From an uncultured Gammaproteobacteria bacterium (GTDB lineage Bacteria; Pseudomonadota; Gammaproteobacteria; GCA-2729495), in assembly GCA_947258805.1 (NCBI GenBank), contig CAMYJV010000017.1:1-39618 (forward strand): 39,618 nucleotides of DNA. The letters are read 5' to 3'. Made by a program: the position numbers and the translations under genes. Shown here in pieces: positions 38,397-39,618 of the stretch. The first letter of the stretch is position 1, and every line of letters begins with the position of its first letter. A model generated the notes under the pieces. The model worked only from the letters and a program-made list of their open reading frames with translations, was not told where the DNA came from and did no database searches.

Positions 38397-39143
38397 ATGA
38401 GTGCAACCCGAATCCTGATCGCCGACGACGAATCGCCCGCGCGCGCCCGCCTGCGCCGACTGGTGGAAGAACTGGATGGCTGCAGTGTCGTCGGCGAAGC
38501 GGAACATGGTCACGACGCGCTCGCAAAGTGTGAGCAGCTGCATCCCGACGTCGTGCTGCTCGATATCCGGATGCCTGACATGGACGGTATCGAGACCGCC
38601 CGCCATCTCGCCAAACTGGATGACAGCCCCGCCGTGATCTTCACCACAGCTTACGACAGCTATGCGATAGACGCCTTCGACGCGCAGGCCATCGGTTATC
38701 TGCTCAAACCCGTGCGCCGCGAACGCCTGATGCGAGCGCTGCGCCAGGCAACACGGCTAAGCAAGCCGGCCGTCGACGCCCTGGATTCGCCGCAGCCCGC
38801 ACGCCGCAACCTGTGTGTCCGCAAGAGCACCGGCCTGCAACTGATCGACGTGGACACAGTTAGCCATTTCCAGGCCGACCAGAAATACGTGACTATTTTT
38901 CACAACGGCGGCGAAGACCTGCTGGACGAACCGCTGAAAGACCTGGCGGAAGAATTCAGCGACCGGTTCATTCGCATTCATCGCAGCGTGCTCGTTGCAG
39001 CTCGTTATCTCGAGCGGCTCGAGAAGAACCCGGCAGGCCAGTTCGAAGTCTGGTTGCGAGGCCGTGACACGCCGTTGCCAGTGAGCCGCCGGCACGTAAC
39101 CGACGTGAAGCTGGCTCTGCGCAGGCCTGCTGCCTCGCGCTGA
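38397..39143 (+). CDS. algR: LytTR-family response regulator, AlgR-like
   Basis: The 248-residue protein has a receiver domain (ILIADDESPARARLRRLVEE, phosphoacceptor Asp56 in VVLLDIRMPDMDG, FTTAYDSYAIDAFD, Lys in YLLKPVRRERL) and a C-terminal LytTR DNA-binding domain (VDTVSHFQADQKYVTIFHNG, FIRIHRSVLVAARYLE, LPVSRRHV). It follows its likely kinase by 34 bases. In Pseudomonas the next genes are hemC and hemD; here hemX follows directly. Confidence 0.9.
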   Translation: MSATRILIADDESPARARLRRLVEELDGCSVVGEAEHGHDALAKCEQLHPDVVLLDIRMPDMDGIETARHLAKLDDSPAVIFTTAYDSYAIDAFDAQAIGYLLKPVRRERLMRALRQATRLSKPAVDALDSPQPARRNLCVRKSTGLQLIDVDTVSHFQADQKYVTIFHNGGEDLLDEPLKDLAEEFSDRFIRIHRSVLVAARYLERLEKNPAGQFEVWLRGRDTPLPVSRRHVTDVKLALRRPAASR

Positions 39144-39192
39144 GTCCCGCTCACTGGCACAATCCAGACCACACCCGCTCGTTGGGGGAAAC

Positions 39193-39618
39193 GTGAACGA
39201 GCTTGCCAAGACCGAGTCTGCCGAAGCGCCGGCCGAAGCCACCAAGGCCGAAGTCGCTGCGCCCGTGAAGCCCGGGCGATCCTGGGCCGGCCTGCTGGCC
39301 CTGCTGATCGCACTGGGCGCTGCCGCCGGAACCGGCTACCTGTGGTGGACCCTGCAGCAGGATAAGGGCGCCTCCGCATCGCGTGTCAGCGACCTGAACA
39401 CGGCCATTGCGGACAGCAATCAACAGCTCGTCAGCGTGCGCGATCAGCTCGCGGCCCAGGCGCAAACCGGCGATCAGCTGACTCGCGACGTCGGCGGCCT
39501 GGAAGAGCGCCTGGCAAGCCAGCGCCGCCAGCTCGACGAACTGCCGCTGCGCCTGTCGCGGCTCGAACAGGCTCTCGATGAATTGCCTGGCATAGCCAGC
39601 CAGAGCCGCGCGGCGAGC
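39193..39618 (+). CDS. hemX: HemX-like membrane protein, N-terminal part (3' end outside window)
   Basis: The frame is open from GTG 39193 (GGGGGA just upstream) to the last base. It reads an Ala/Glu/Lys-rich cytosolic start, one membrane segment (WAGLLALLIALGAAAGTGYL, about residues 31-50) and a long periplasmic coiled coil (LNTAIADSNQQLVSVRDQLA, LEERLASQRRQLDELPLRLS). This is the layout of HemX, usually annotated as a uroporphyrinogen-III methyltransferase-like protein encoded after hemD and before hemY. The identification relies on that layout and on position after algR. Confidence 0.72.
   Translation, partial: MNELAKTESAEAPAEATKAEVAAPVKPGRSWAGLLALLIALGAAAGTGYLWWTLQQDKGASASRVSDLNTAIADSNQQLVSVRDQLAAQAQTGDQLTRDVGGLEERLASQRRQLDELPLRLSRLEQALDELPGIASQSRAAS

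Overview
This 39.6-kb window is high-GC, densely packed DNA from a gammaproteobacterium. That placement rests on GspB, LptM next to polA, the polA-engB-cytochrome c4-dsbA order, the UbiK/ComM/TorF-porin/GlnK/AmtB block, AlgZ/AlgR with HemX, and YadG/YadH. The arginine genes include an ArgF' of the acylornithine carbamoyltransferase type, as in Xanthomonadales and relatives, so a lineage near Xanthomonadales, Woeseiales or Steroidobacterales is plausible. That finer placement is inference. I see no insertion sequence, prophage, CRISPR array or integrase.

Layout. 1-5939: the 3' end of gspB, a minus-strand run (FlhD-like, YadG, YadH, SRAP), a divergent FlhC-like gene followed by a disrupted nudC, and an esterase. 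5991-17028: a tightly overlapped plus-strand arginine cluster, argR-argG-(P-loop gene)-argC-argD-argF'-argB-argH, running without a gap into lptM and polA. Its promoter carries a perfect dyad overlapping the -10, a likely ArgR operator. 17029-19438: an ErsA/Spot 42-position small RNA candidate with a sigmaE-type promoter, then engB, a disrupted cytochrome c4 gene and a DsbA lipoprotein. 19440-20792: molybdenum-cofactor genes moaE, moaD and a mocA-like gene. 20940-24144: UspE-like protein, FixL-like haem-PAS kinase, FixJ-like regulator and a DksA/TraR zinc-finger protein, apparently one operon. 24149-30742: a long minus-strand run of small, mostly uncharacterised genes (hydrolase, SelW-like, rhodanese, DUF456, carbonic anhydrase, Sel1 repeats). 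30854-33741: a CRP-type palindrome, a small hypothetical gene, tRNA-Arg(CCG), a FixK-like regulator and ComM. 33761-36689: UbiK, then a TorF-type porin, glnK and amtB behind an NtrC-like site and a sigma54 promoter. 36729-39618: a DUF4124 protein, AlgZ/AlgR-type two-component genes and the start of hemX.

Three things stand out. First, a FlhD-like protein that appears to hold two FlhD domains in tandem is divergent from an FlhC-like protein with the complete four-cysteine zinc site. Second, the arginine operon holds an unplaced P-loop protein, and its transcarbamylase has Ala where N-acetylornithine enzymes have the specificity-determining Glu. Third, there is a well-formed envelope-stress sRNA candidate.

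Four genes (nudC, the P-loop gene, argD, cytochrome c4) carry frame disruptions. Two look like single-base errors in C runs. The other two look like loss of a longer stretch. Whether these are sequence errors or real decay cannot be settled from the window, and it decides whether the cell is an arginine prototroph. All family assignments come from reading motifs and from memory of the families; no search was run.
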